Shown: positions 18,159 through 27,590, counted from the first letter of the stretch. The stretch: DNA of 64,000 nucleotides from Bacteroidota bacterium (GCA_018268035.1 JAFDXI010000161.1:62001-126000); one strand, 5' to 3'. Translations and numbers: made by a program. Notes: generated by a model from the sequence alone, not told the origin.

Positions 18159-18716
18159 TTGCACTTTGATTTTTCCAAAATAGATAAAACCTGGACACTT
18201 TTCCTCGACAGGGATGGTGTAATCAATACAGAAATAAAAGGCTCTTACGTCAATCAACCATCAGAATTTATTTTTTTAGATGGCGCTTTGGAAGCAATAA
18301 AAATTTTATCCAAAGTCTTTGGTTTAATATTCGTGGTCACCAATCAACGGGGCATATCAAAGGGTTTTATGACGCTGGATGATCTGCAACAGGTTCATAA
18401 ATATATGTTGCAGGAGATACAAAAAAACAAAGGCCGTATTGATAAAATTTATTTCTGTGCAGACCTGGATGATGAAAGCCCAAACCGCAAACCCAATCCA
18501 GGTATGGCTTTGCAGGCACAAAAAGAATTTCCACAGATTGACTTAGCCAAAAGCATCATGGCAGGAAATAAAATGAGCGATATGCAATTTGCCCGCAATG
18601 CAGAGATGCATTCAGTTTTTATCGCTTCTACCAATCCTGAAACAATTTTTCCGCATGCACATATTGATGCAAGGTTTAACAGCCTGATTGAATTTGCGCA
18701 GGCAATTGCTGATTAA
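18159..18716 (+). CDS. gmhB: D-glycero-D-manno-heptose 1,7-bisphosphate 7-phosphatase (HAD)
   Basis: 185 residues of the HAD histidinol-phosphatase-like class: catalytic LDRDGVIN (~17-24), VVTNQRGISKG (~65-75), KPNPGM (~111-116) and MAGNKMSDMQFARNA. In many GmhB proteins the last motif reads GDxxxD; here the first Asp is Asn (AGNKMSD) while the second is kept. It removes the C7 phosphate before nucleotide transfer. Start is a TTG: the reading frame has a stop at 18129-18131 and no ATG before the catalytic motif. Confidence 0.88.
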   Translation: MHFDFSKIDKTWTLFLDRDGVINTEIKGSYVNQPSEFIFLDGALEAIKILSKVFGLIFVVTNQRGISKGFMTLDDLQQVHKYMLQEIQKNKGRIDKIYFCADLDDESPNRKPNPGMALQAQKEFPQIDLAKSIMAGNKMSDMQFARNAEMHSVFIASTNPETIFPHAHIDARFNSLIEFAQAIAD

Positions 18717-18787
18717 TAAAAAACTAAATTTCAAATCACATACAATAAAGGATACCATCTGCGTTAACAGTTTGTATTTTCGCCATC

Positions 18788-19693
18788 ATGCGTATTTTAT
18801 TTGCAGTCATTTTATTTTTCCTGACCATCTCTTCAAAGGCACAGATCAGCGCTGAAAACATGCACATGTTGAAAGCACAGGAAGACAGCCTGAAATATTT
18901 CAGCCACAAAATGATATTTGATTCTTTTGCCAATAACAGGTTTCATTTCGATAGTGCCTTTATCAGGTCATTGGTAAAAGCACTCAAAACGCCTTATTCA
19001 TTTGAATATCCTTTTGATTCTATATTGACGGTTTCACGTTTATATGCGCCTGATAGTTCTTTCAGGATTTTTACCTGGCAGTTACAAAGAGATGAAAGTT
19101 ATTACAGGCAGGAAGGCGCCATTCAAATGAAAACAAAAGATGGCTCCCTGAAATTATTTGGTTTGTTGGATGCATCTGATTTTACAGGCGATCCTGCAGA
19201 TTCTGTCCGCTCCAATAAAAACTGGATTGGCGCTATTTATTACAATATCATCATGAAAGAATATAAAGGAAAAAAATATTACACACTCCTGGGATATGAT
19301 GATAATAATTTGCTCACTACACGCAAATGGATTGAAGTATTAACTTTCAACTCAAATGGCGAACCAGTATTTGGTGGAAATTATTTTGATTACAAAGATG
19401 ATGAACTAAAACCGCAACAACCTGTTGACCGTTTTTTACTGGAATATAAAAAAGATGCAAGGGCAAGGCTCAATTATGACCCGGATTTAAATGAAATTGT
19501 TTTTGAGCACTTGATCAGTGAAAGCAATGAACCTCAGAAGAGATTTACATTAATACCTGATGGTGATTATGAAGGTTTCAAATGGGAAAACGGGAAATGG
19601 GTGCACATTGATAAATTGTTTAATCAACAATTAAAAGACGGACAGGCGCCACGCCCGCAACCTTTGTATGATGACATCAATAAGCCTGATTAA
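18788..19693 (+). CDS. Secreted hypothetical protein
   Basis: 301 residues with a signal peptide (MRILFAVILFFLTISSKA, cleavage near residue 18). The mature protein is mixed, with beta-rich stretches (FRIFTWQLQRDESYYRQEGAIQMK, KYYTLLGYDDNNLLTTRKWIEVLTF, FTLIPDGDYEGFKWENGKWVHI). I recognise it as a protein type frequent in Chitinophagaceae and related orders but know no function. It follows the heptose cluster by 71 nt and faces YggS tail to tail. Confidence 0.7.
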   Translation: MRILFAVILFFLTISSKAQISAENMHMLKAQEDSLKYFSHKMIFDSFANNRFHFDSAFIRSLVKALKTPYSFEYPFDSILTVSRLYAPDSSFRIFTWQLQRDESYYRQEGAIQMKTKDGSLKLFGLLDASDFTGDPADSVRSNKNWIGAIYYNIIMKEYKGKKYYTLLGYDDNNLLTTRKWIEVLTFNSNGEPVFGGNYFDYKDDELKPQQPVDRFLLEYKKDARARLNYDPDLNEIVFEHLISESNEPQKRFTLIPDGDYEGFKWENGKWVHIDKLFNQQLKDGQAPRPQPLYDDINKPD

Positions 19694-19726
19694 GAATGTT
19701 GTGAAAGCGATTGATATTATGATTAT

Positions 19727-20398
19727 TTATTGAGATTCTCTTTCTCCAAAAATCAGGCTGCCGACACGAATCATATTACTCCCTTCTTCAATTGCAATTG
19801 TATAATCTGCTGTCATGCCCATAGAAAGGAAAGGCAAATGGAATTGCTTAGTTGAATACCTTTTTTGCAATGATTTAAGGTATTTAAATTCATTTCTCAC
19901 CTGCGCCATATTATCAGTAAAACTTGCCATCCCCATTAAACCGGCAATGTTGATATGTTTTAATTTCATTTCATCATCCGCCTCGTTAACAAGACCTATA
20001 ATTGTTTTTAATTCATTTTCATCCAAACCAAATTTTGTTTCTTCCTGTGCAATATGAATCTGTAATAAGCAATTAGAAAGAATGTTTAATTTTTCAGCCT
20101 GCTTATTAATTTCTTTCAGCAATTTATAACTGTCAACACCATGAATTAAATGCACAAAACTGATTATCTGTTTTATTTTATTGCTCTGTAAATGTCCAAT
20201 AAAATGCCACCTGATATCTTTGGGCAACTGCTTTTCTTTTTCAATCAGCTCCTGCACATAATTTTCTCCAAAATCCCTTTGACCAAGATTGTATAATGCA
20301 AGAATATCTGCAACAGGTTTTGTTTTACTGACTGCTACAAGAGTAACTTTTTTTGCATTGCATTCTTCCAATAATTTTTTATATGCTTCAATATTCAT
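19727..20398 (-). CDS. YggS family PLP-binding protein (PLP homeostasis)
   Basis: 223 residues, alanine racemase-like barrel of the YggS/PLPBP family. TLVAVSKTKPVADI (~19-32) carries the PLP lysine, FGENYVQELIEK (~43-54) and IRWHFIGHLQSNK (~60-72) are family signatures, and LSMGMTADYTIAIEEGSNMIRVGSLIFG the phosphate-binding end. These proteins buffer pyridoxal phosphate in the cytoplasm and have no established catalytic reaction. The start overlaps the stop of the upstream unknown by 4 nt (ATGA), so both are translated together. Confidence 0.94.
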   Translation of the reverse strand: MNIEAYKKLLEECNAKKVTLVAVSKTKPVADILALYNLGQRDFGENYVQELIEKEKQLPKDIRWHFIGHLQSNKIKQIISFVHLIHGVDSYKLLKEINKQAEKLNILSNCLLQIHIAQEETKFGLDENELKTIIGLVNEADDEMKLKHINIAGLMGMASFTDNMAQVRNEFKYLKSLQKRYSTKQFHLPFLSMGMTADYTIAIEEGSNMIRVGSLIFGERESQ

Positions 20399-21630
20399 TT
20401 GTATGTTGTATCAGTTGAATGTTTAAATAACAATAAATATTCCAATAATAAGCAATCATTCCATGCAGGGCAATAATGGTTATACATGAGCAACCGAAGA
20501 TCAGTAAATTTTCCCTTTAAACTCCGGTGAAAATATGAAGGAATATTACCAATGAAAAACGGGAGATTGTTTTGTTCGATAGATTTAAAATCACTCGTAC
20601 TGATATTTATTTGTGCATTGGATTGCCCCCATTTTTTCAATGCTATGCCCAACATTATTTTTTCAAGGATATTATCAGATGATTGCAGCTTACTATTGGC
20701 TATTTGCACCAAACCTGGTTTTACTTTTTCCAACTCGTCAATGGGCTTAATCTGCATCAACCTTGCCAGATGATATAGGATGATGGAAGTATTGGCATAA
20801 TAAGGGGAAACAATAGCCGGATGTTTTACAATATCATTTCTTTGAATAGTCTTTAATATATGATGTAGGGAGGCACTGTCTGCCTTTGTCCATTGCAGGT
20901 TATATTGCTGCACAAATGCCAGCACGTTACATAATACACTCACATCAAATACAACAGGAAATTTTTTTCCAAACCAGGTAGAATAAGCACTATCATAACT
21001 ATAAGTCTTATATGTTGTCTTTAATGGCACCTGATGATTGATATAAGCCTGCATGAACATGTGCAGCGCTTTAGCTGAATCAGTATTTTCATTGTTCATC
21101 AGTAAGCCAAGGGCTGTATCATCCATATCGTCAGGCAGTGAGCTCATGGCATTAAAAAAAGGCAACCACCAGCTATAATGAAATTTTGTAATTGTATCAG
21201 TACGCCAGAAATTATAGGTATTCCGGTTTTTATTTTTAAAAAAAGCAGATGCTCTTTGGCTTCTTGCAATGATACTGTCGCAAATTTCTTTTTGTGCAGT
21301 TGAAAAATTATTATGGTTATCTTTTAATACATAAGCAATAAGTGCATTATAAAAGATGGTGTTGTCTTTCTTTCTTGTCTTGAATTTCCTTGAAGCATTG
21401 ATATATGATGGGAAAACACCTTCAATAAAAAAATAATTATGCTTTTCCTGCAATGTTTCTATACGGTCCAGCAGATAATCAACAGTGACAGGCTTTTGAG
21501 CGTAAAGACAACATGAACACAACAATGCAATGAAAACAAAAAGGCTTATTTTTTTTGGAAGATGACACTTCTTATTCAAAGACCAGCTTCTTACCTCATT
21601 AACCTGTATGACACGAAAGTATATTTTCAT
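20395..21630 (-). CDS. Exported hypothetical protein, translationally coupled to YggS
   Basis: About 411 residues. A signal-like segment (KKISLFVFIALLCSCCLYAQ, ~residues 26-45) is preceded by an unusually long basic leader from the ATG at 21630; a TTG at 21642 is the other possible start. The mature part is predominantly helical with paired-helix spacing (YFFIEGVFPSYINAS, LHMFMQAYINHQVP, SIILYHLARLMQIK), reminiscent of alpha/alpha barrels, but no catalytic motif is recognisable. Function unknown. Confidence 0.7.
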   Translation of the reverse strand: MKIYFRVIQVNEVRSWSLNKKCHLPKKISLFVFIALLCSCCLYAQKPVTVDYLLDRIETLQEKHNYFFIEGVFPSYINASRKFKTRKKDNTIFYNALIAYVLKDNHNNFSTAQKEICDSIIARSQRASAFFKNKNRNTYNFWRTDTITKFHYSWWLPFFNAMSSLPDDMDDTALGLLMNNENTDSAKALHMFMQAYINHQVPLKTTYKTYSYDSAYSTWFGKKFPVVFDVSVLCNVLAFVQQYNLQWTKADSASLHHILKTIQRNDIVKHPAIVSPYYANTSIILYHLARLMQIKPIDELEKVKPGLVQIANSKLQSSDNILEKIMLGIALKKWGQSNAQINISTSDFKSIEQNNLPFFIGNIPSYFHRSLKGKFTDLRLLMYNHYCPAWNDCLLLEYLLLFKHSTDTTYK

Positions 21631-21883
21631 TGCGGATAGCAAAAATGCAAGAAATTTTTTAATGCTATAAACTGGGATATGAGTTCAAATCACTTATTGT
21701 AAAATCAAGGTAACCAACTATCCCAACAAATTAAAATACCATATTGGATTATTATAATGAGCCATCAACTGAATACAGGATTCATCAGACAATATATTTC
21801 TGTTTTAAAACTGATTGAATAGTTCAAAACAGATTTCATTTAAACATTCAAATTTATTTGCATCAAAACAAAATCTTTCATTA

Positions 21884-22747
21884 TTACAAAAAGGCCTGAA
21901 AATTTATGGTTCTTTGATTATTCCAGTTTATTTTTTTATCAAAGTCAGAAATATTGGTAAAAGCAAAATCTTCGAGATAATTTTTAAATTTTGAAAAAGC
22001 TGAAGTTATACCATAATAAATGTAAAATTTATCTATCGCACTCGTTCCAGGCAATATAGGTTGATTAATATAGAAGTCTCTATAATGAAAATAAGCCATC
22101 ACATAGTTTTTACCAATTGTCCATTTTTTCACAAACTGGTAAGGGAAGAACCTAAAATATCCGCCTCCGCTATAAATAAATTTCTTATGAAAAAACCTTT
22201 TCGTTGGTATTGGGTATTCTTTTATAAAAGCGCCATTCACGTCAATTAGGAATGGTTCATTAATAGCTTCTTTTTTAAAGCCCCCATATTTTAAATTGGA
22301 AGAAAACACAATTGAACTATCTGTGTCAATTCCATTTTCGATCAGGGTTTCAAAAAACCAGGGCGTTAATGTGGAAACAGAAAAACCCGGAGCACGGTAA
22401 CAATGAACTTTCTCGCCAGTAATCTGTTCGAGACAATCTATTGAGAGTCGCAAATCTGCAGCAAATTCAGACTGAGTTTGGCAACTTACCGGTTCATGAT
22501 AATAGCTATGGCTCCCAATTTGATGGCCATCTTTTTGAATCCTTTTTATTATGCGGGGAAACTTTTTAGCTACACTGCCAACGCAAAAAAAAGTACATTT
22601 TACTTTCTGCATTTCTAATGTATCAAGAATTTTCGGAATTTCGTTTTCCAATTTAGATGGATATAAATCCATCAACTTTCTGGTATGGTTCCCATTCTTA
22701 TTAAGAATATGAAACCATTCTTCTACATCAAAGGATATTAATTTCAC
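21884..22747 (-). CDS. Polysaccharide deacetylase family protein (NodB homology, DUF3473)
   Basis: About 287 residues. FDVEEWFHI at the start contains the catalytic/metal Asp-Val-Glu motif of this subgroup; CTFFCVGSVAKKFP, GHQIGSHSYYHEPV (metal His pair, SHxxxH), CYRAPGFSVS and a C-terminal DUF3473-like part with AYFHYRDFY follow. Members with this layout remove N-acetyl groups from polysaccharides, often in exopolysaccharide clusters. No signal peptide. Start set at GTG 22747, giving VKLISFDVEEW; a TTG at 22810 would add 21 residues unlike the family. Confidence 0.87.
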   Translation of the reverse strand: MKLISFDVEEWFHILNKNGNHTRKLMDLYPSKLENEIPKILDTLEMQKVKCTFFCVGSVAKKFPRIIKRIQKDGHQIGSHSYYHEPVSCQTQSEFAADLRLSIDCLEQITGEKVHCYRAPGFSVSTLTPWFFETLIENGIDTDSSIVFSSNLKYGGFKKEAINEPFLIDVNGAFIKEYPIPTKRFFHKKFIYSGGGYFRFFPYQFVKKWTIGKNYVMAYFHYRDFYINQPILPGTSAIDKFYIYYGITSAFSKFKNYLEDFAFTNISDFDKKINWNNQRTINFQAFL

Positions 22748-22950
22748 AAGACAGCATTTTGAGGTTAAACAATTAAAGGTAATTAAAATGAAACTTTTAT
22801 CCAATGTCAATCCTTAGAGGTTAAAACTTTAAATGCTCAACAGCTCTGAAAGCTTCACTGATTTATTTCAGACAGGAGTAATGTAAATCTATATTATAAC
22901 CTGGCATAATACTTTTTCAGACAAAACGGAAATGAACAGTTGTTACAACT

Positions 22951-23478
22951 TTAATGCACCAACACATGCGTATCCTTGATAATCCCCATCACAAATACAC
23001 TTTGCACATGGCCCACATTTTCATCAACACTTAATTTGTTGACATGAAAATCATAATAAGCATCCATATTCTCAGCCATCACTTTCAGCATAAAATCATA
23101 TTCACCACTTATGTTGTAACATTCTGTTACTTCGGGCATACTCTGGATCATTTTGATAAATTTACTGCCGGCATTTTTACTGTGTTCTTTTAATGATACA
23201 TAACAAATCACCATCAATCCTTTCTTCACTTTTGAATGATCCACCAATGTTGCATATTGTTTTATGATACCAGCTTCTTCCATCCGCTTGATGCGTTCAT
23301 GCACCGGAGTTGTGCTGAGATGGATACTATCTGAAATTTCTTTTACTGTTATACGGGCATTATGCTGCAATAATTTCAAAATAGCGAGGTCTTTTTCATC
23401 CGGGACGTAAGGAATTTGTTTAGCATCCATTTCATTAGTCTTTGTAGTGGATTTTTCTTTTTTTGCAGTTGTAGCCAT
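22951..23478 (-). CDS. Lrp/AsnC family transcriptional regulator
   Basis: 175 residues. After a charged N-terminal extension of ~25 residues (KKEKSTTKTNEMDAK) comes the winged-helix DNA-binding domain (DLAILKLLQHNARITVKEISDSIHLSTTPVHERIKRMEEAGII) and then the RAM/effector domain (CYVSLKEHSK...CYNISGEYDFMLKVMAENMDAY). It is divergent from ahcY with 115 nt between start codons, so it may control ahcY and itself in response to an amino acid such as methionine or homocysteine-related ligand (inference). A candidate minus-strand -7 box (TATTTTTG) lies at 23530-23537. Confidence 0.92.
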   Translation of the reverse strand: MATTAKKEKSTTKTNEMDAKQIPYVPDEKDLAILKLLQHNARITVKEISDSIHLSTTPVHERIKRMEEAGIIKQYATLVDHSKVKKGLMVICYVSLKEHSKNAGSKFIKMIQSMPEVTECYNISGEYDFMLKVMAENMDAYYDFHVNKLSVDENVGHVQSVFVMGIIKDTHVLVH

Positions 23479-23568
23479 AGTAAGCTGTGTGTTTATTCTG
23501 TTAAAACTTGAAATAAGTTAATTTCATTCCAAAAATAATTCAATATCTATTATTCTATTCCAGGTTTC

Positions 23569-23576
23569 TACCTTTG
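23569..23576 (+). promoter_or_regulatory. -7 box for ahcY
   Basis: TACCTTTG is a perfect TAnnTTTG and ends 17 nt before the ahcY ATG, predicting a leader of only about ten bases. There is no TTG at the expected -33 distance, so activation by a factor such as the divergent Lrp protein is possible. Confidence 0.5.
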
Positions 23577-23593
23577 CCGCTCAAATTGTAAAT

Positions 23594-24919
23594 ATGTCAA
23601 CATTATCAAAAAACATTGATCTGAGCCTCCCATATAAAGTGAAAGACATTTCACTGTCAGCATGGGGCCGTAAAGAAATAAAATTAGCCGAAGCAGAAAT
23701 GCCAGGTTTAATGGCGCTACGCACTGAATATGGTGAGAGCAAACCATTGAAAGGCGCACGCATTGCAGGATGCCTGCACATGACTATTCAAACTGCAGTA
23801 TTAATTGAAACATTGATTGAACTGGGTGCTGAAGTGAAATGGAGTTCCTGCAATATCTTCTCCACACAGGATCATGCTGCGGCTGCTATTGCTGCCGCCG
23901 GCATTGGCGTGTTTGCATGGAAAGGTGAAACTGTGGAAGAAGCTGACTGGTGCATAGAACAAACACTATTTTTTGGCAGCACCGATCGCCCATTAAATAT
24001 GATACTGGATGATGGTGGCGATTTAACAAACATCGTACTTGATAAATATCCTGAACTGATCCAAAACATTAAAGGCCTGAGTGAAGAAACAACAACAGGT
24101 GTTCACCGTTTATATGAAAGAATGGCTAAAGGCACTTTACCTATTCCTGCTATCAACATCAATGACTCTGTTACCAAATCAAAATTTGATAACAAGTATG
24201 GTTGCAAAGAAAGTCTTGTTGATGCTATTCGTCGCGCTACTGATGTGATGATGGCAGGTAAAGTTGCTGTCGTTGGTGGTTATGGTGATGTGGGTAAAGG
24301 TTCTGCTGCTTCATTGCGTGGTGCGGGCTGCAGGGTAATTGTTACAGAAATAGATCCTATCTGCGCATTACAGGCTGCAATGGATGGCTATGAAGTAAAG
24401 AAAATGATTGATGCTGTGAAAGAAGCTGATATCATTGTTACTGCTTCCGGTTGCCGCGACCTGATTACCGGCGAACATTTTAAACTAATGAAAGATAAAG
24501 CCATCGTTTGCAACATTGGCCATTTTGATATTGAAATTGATGTAGCCTGGCTGAATGAAAATTATGGCAATACAAAAAATGAAATTAAACCCCAGGTTGA
24601 TCTTTACACTATTGATGGAAAAGATATCATCCTGTTGGCTGAAGGCCGCCTGGTAAACCTCGGTTGTGCAACTGGCCACCCAAGTTTTGTAATGAGCAAT
24701 TCATTCACTAACCAGGTATTGGCGCAGATTGAACTTTGGAACCATCATAACAAATATGAAAACAAAGTATATGTGCTGCCGAAACATTTGGATGAAAAAG
24801 TTGCCCGTTTACATTTAAAGAAAATCGGTGTTGAACTGGATGAATTAACTTCAGCACAGGCAGCATATTTGGGCATTCCTGAGAACGGACCTTTCAAATC
24901 AGAAATGTATCGTTATTAA
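23594..24919 (+). CDS. ahcY: Adenosylhomocysteinase
   Basis: 441 residues, full length. It hydrolyses S-adenosylhomocysteine to adenosine and homocysteine, relieving inhibition of methyltransferases. Visible signatures: [16 protein letters not shown] and [14 protein letters not shown] near the N-terminus, LDDGGDLTN, the NAD-binding [18 protein letters not shown] (~222-239), and the C-terminal KSEMYRY with the Lys-x6-Tyr tail typical of the family. Homocysteine made here is the substrate of the split methionine synthase at the right end of the window. Own promoter and terminator. Confidence 0.97.
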   Translation: MSTLSKNIDLSLPYKVKDISLSAWGRKEIKLAEAEMPGLMALRTEYGESKPLKGARIAGCLHMTIQTAVLIETLIELGAEVKWSSCNIFSTQDHAAAAIAAAGIGVFAWKGETVEEADWCIEQTLFFGSTDRPLNMILDDGGDLTNIVLDKYPELIQNIKGLSEETTTGVHRLYERMAKGTLPIPAININDSVTKSKFDNKYGCKESLVDAIRRATDVMMAGKVAVVGGYGDVGKGSAASLRGAGCRVIVTEIDPICALQAAMDGYEVKKMIDAVKEADIIVTASGCRDLITGEHFKLMKDKAIVCNIGHFDIEIDVAWLNENYGNTKNEIKPQVDLYTIDGKDIILLAEGRLVNLGCATGHPSFVMSNSFTNQVLAQIELWNHHNKYENKVYVLPKHLDEKVARLHLKKIGVELDELTSAQAAYLGIPENGPFKSEMYRY

Positions 24920-24947
24920 TTGAAGTTTAGTTGCTTCGAAATATTAA

Positions 24948-24983
24948 AAAAATCCGGGACAGCGTTCCGGATTTTGTTTTTTT
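24948..24983 (+). terminator. Rho-independent terminator of ahcY
   Basis: AATCCGG (24951-24957) pairs with CCGGATT (24967-24973) and the T-rich tract TTTGTTTTTTT follows, 30 nt after the stop codon. Confidence 0.88.
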
Positions 24984-25192
24984 GGAATCAATCCAATTGA
25001 ATCTTTGTTGATAATGTGATAGCATGTTAACCTGCTTCCCTATCGTTTATTAAAATACTATTTTATCTTTTATTATTCAGTGCTTTTCCTATATGTTCAC
25101 CATTAATGAAAAAAGAAATTTATTGATAATAATTTGAAAATGTAAGCTCTGTAGCCAGGAAAGAATAATGTGGAAACGGTTACACTAAATTT

Positions 25193-25654
25193 TCAATTTG
25201 CCACATATTTTACATCATTAAACAGCCTTAATTGTGTCACACTTGAATTAAACATCCTGAAATGATTTTTTATCAGGTTTCTGATGGAACTGCCAAACTT
25301 TTTATCATCCAGCAATCTTTTATAGGAATGCAGATAATTGTCCTCTAAAAAATCACAAACATTATCAAGATTACTGGTGCTTGTTAAACTGCGTTTTCCT
25401 TCATCTTCAGCAGGCAATTCTTCATACGATGAACAATTCAGTGAATCAATATGGGAGCGGATTTCATTCTCACATTGTAATGATTCCGATGCAATAAGAT
25501 AAACAGATGTGGCTAATGATTTATCAAAACTGGAGTTAGCAAAATGTTCCAGTTTTTTTCTGGCAGCAGACATTCTATTTAGCATGTGGGTTAGCCTTGA
25601 ACACATGTAATTGTACAATGCTGCCTGTTTCGGGGAAATTGTCACAAATAACAT
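25193..25654 (-). CDS. Hypothetical all-helical protein
   Basis: 153 residues, no signal peptide. Heptad-like helices (YNYMCSRLTHMLNRMSAARKKLEHF; SVYLIASESLQCENEIRSHIDSL; NVCDFLEDNYLHSYKRLLDD; IRNLIKNHFRMFNSSVTQL) suggest a four-helix bundle comparable in layout to small ferritin-like DUF2383/PA2169-type proteins, but I do not see a full set of metal ligands. It lies about 190 nt downstream of two ferritin-like genes on the same strand. Coding status is likely from length and regular helical pattern; function unknown. Confidence 0.6.
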   Translation of the reverse strand: MLFVTISPKQAALYNYMCSRLTHMLNRMSAARKKLEHFANSSFDKSLATSVYLIASESLQCENEIRSHIDSLNCSSYEELPAEDEGKRSLTSTSNLDNVCDFLEDNYLHSYKRLLDDKKFGSSIRNLIKNHFRMFNSSVTQLRLFNDVKYVAN

Positions 25655-25844
25655 ACAATAATAATTTACCTTATAAGCCGCAAATTATATGCCTGCGATT
25701 GGTATTATTTTCCCAAAAATACCATTATAATTCCTTTTAACTTTTAATCAAAAAAATATGACATGCCGGTTACAATTAATTAGCTAAAACCATGTGCACA
25801 CAACTTTGCAGCTCAGACTAAATGGCAAAATTGCATCTTTATTT

Positions 25845-26666
25845 TTATATTATAAATGCACCAATAATTGCCATCACATCATCCATTGTTAATGGCTCAT
25901 CAAAACACTCGGTAGCGCTCTTAACAGTAGCACCCGGCAACTTGCTGGTATCAATACCTAACTGGCTTACATTTTCTTCACCGTTATAAGAAGCCTGTAC
26001 CGATGACCCTATTTCACTGGTATCATTTCCTGTAATCCAGGGGCATTCATTGGGTGCAGTGCCATTCAGGTTGCGTATCCTGCGTACATGCGCAGCATGT
26101 CTTGCTTCAACTGCTTGAATTTGCATAGCAGCCATTAAAACAGAATTGTTTGCAATTAGTCCTGTCAATTGTCCTTTATATGCCCTTACTCCTGTGTCTT
26201 CAAAAGTTTGTGCCAAAGCAAGAAATTCACCAAAATTATTGAACACAGTCGGGTAAGTGCCACTGCCGGTAAAATCAAACACAGGTTTTGTTGCCGGTGT
26301 GCCTCCTAAACCAGTAATAGTATTGGTCAGGAAATTTACATGTGCAGCTTCTTGTTGTTGTATCAGGTTGAATGATGCGGCCTCACTATCCGGAATAACC
26401 AGGCTGGAGGCGCTCAATGCAGAAGCATAAAATTCTGATTCCAGGTATTCAAGCGTCAATGCAAAATTTAAGATGGATATGATGTCCGTTGGTGTTTGAC
26501 TATAAGCTTTGTTAAGCATACTCCCCAACGCGAATGGCAAAGCTGTTAAAGCTATCTTGCCTCCCATGTTTGTAAACCGATGCATTACTTCTCTTCTCGA
26601 ATTAAGTCTTTCATAAATTTCGGGGTCTGTTGTTTCTATTGCATTAAAAATATTTCTTAAGTCCAT
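25845..26666 (-). CDS. Exported ferritin-like domain protein
   Basis: 273 residues. After an N-terminal region with a hydrophobic stretch (MGGKIALTALPFALGSMLNKA, ~34-54) comes a ferritin-like four-helix bundle (Ferritin_2/dessication-related type). Candidate di-iron ligands are all present: LEYLESEFY on helix 1, EAAH on helix 2, FEDTGVRAY on helix 3 and EARHAAH on helix 4. A Cys-containing tail follows (NECPWITG, TECFDEP). Family members are linked to desiccation or oxidative stress, without proven function in Bacteroidota. Located 9 nt downstream of a homologue, so one operon. Confidence 0.87.
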   Translation of the reverse strand: MDLRNIFNAIETTDPEIYERLNSRREVMHRFTNMGGKIALTALPFALGSMLNKAYSQTPTDIISILNFALTLEYLESEFYASALSASSLVIPDSEAASFNLIQQQEAAHVNFLTNTITGLGGTPATKPVFDFTGSGTYPTVFNNFGEFLALAQTFEDTGVRAYKGQLTGLIANNSVLMAAMQIQAVEARHAAHVRRIRNLNGTAPNECPWITGNDTSEIGSSVQASYNGEENVSQLGIDTSKLPGATVKSATECFDEPLTMDDVMAIIGAFII

Positions 26667-26675
26667 ATAAGTTTT

Positions 26676-27368
26676 TTAGTTGGTAGGTAAATGTGATGCA
26701 TCCAATGATGAAGTAATATAAGAAGAAACAGAAGCGAGTACTGCGTCAGGCAATGCTGCCAGATCTAAACCATCAGTATTAACAACAGTGTTATCTGCAA
26801 AAGAACCATAAGATGTATCGCTAAAAACATCATGGATATAAGCAGCATGTCTTGCTTCTACTGAAGCAATTTTTCCTGCAGCTAATAAATAACTCGCATT
26901 GGTTAACAATTGTGCTGCTCCATTATAGGCACTCACGCTTATATCTTTCAAAGTTTTTGCTGTCGCCATCACGCTATCCCTGTTTGAAAAGTCAGTGGAA
27001 GAAAAATCAAATTCCAAAACGGGTATGGCATTGGTGCCGAGCAGGGATTTGTAAAAGCCACGATGAATAATTTCATGATCACGAATGTTAGTCATTAAAT
27101 CTAATTCATCATCTGCTAATGGATTTTTGTAGGGCTTACTCACTACCTGTATATAAAATGAAGTCTGTAGTTGTTCCAGTGCATATAAATAATTCAACAC
27201 TCCTACATCGCCACTGCCCAGGTCAATGCTATTATTGCTGCCAGAGCTGCCACTGTCTTTGGTGCAGGATGAAATCAAAGCTGCAGAAGCGACAATATAA
27301 CAGAGGAATTGTCTGCGTTTCAAACAATTTACAGGAGAAACATCTCCAGGTTTTTCAAATGTTTTCAT
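26676..27368 (-). CDS. Exported ferritin-like lipoprotein
   Basis: 230 residues. The N-terminus has KRRQFLCYIVASAALISSC, a Tat-like RR plus hydrophobic stretch ending in a lipobox-like SSC (~residue 36). The ferritin-like bundle follows with LEQLQTSFY, DHEIIH and VEARHAAY, but the helix-3 Glu of its neighbour (FEDTGVRAY) is LKDISVSAY here, so one expected iron ligand is replaced by Lys. It may be a non-catalytic partner of the downstream protein. First gene of the two-gene operon. Confidence 0.85.
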   Translation of the reverse strand: MKTFEKPGDVSPVNCLKRRQFLCYIVASAALISSCTKDSGSSGSNNSIDLGSGDVGVLNYLYALEQLQTSFYIQVVSKPYKNPLADDELDLMTNIRDHEIIHRGFYKSLLGTNAIPVLEFDFSSTDFSNRDSVMATAKTLKDISVSAYNGAAQLLTNASYLLAAGKIASVEARHAAYIHDVFSDTSYGSFADNTVVNTDGLDLAALPDAVLASVSSYITSSLDASHLPTN

Positions 27369-27590
27369 TGTATTTTTTTAAGTGCAGCAGTGGTTAATCA
27401 AAGTATAGCGTTGTAAGGTTGACACCTTACAAAAGACAATATTATAAAATAGATACAAATCAATCGTAAATATTTTTTTCAACAGGATAACACAACTGTC
27501 CCGGTTAAAAAATTATTAAACTACACATCACCCTGTATCAGAGAAGCGCATTATTTCATATAGCAAAATATTTTGTTTATTCAATCTACA

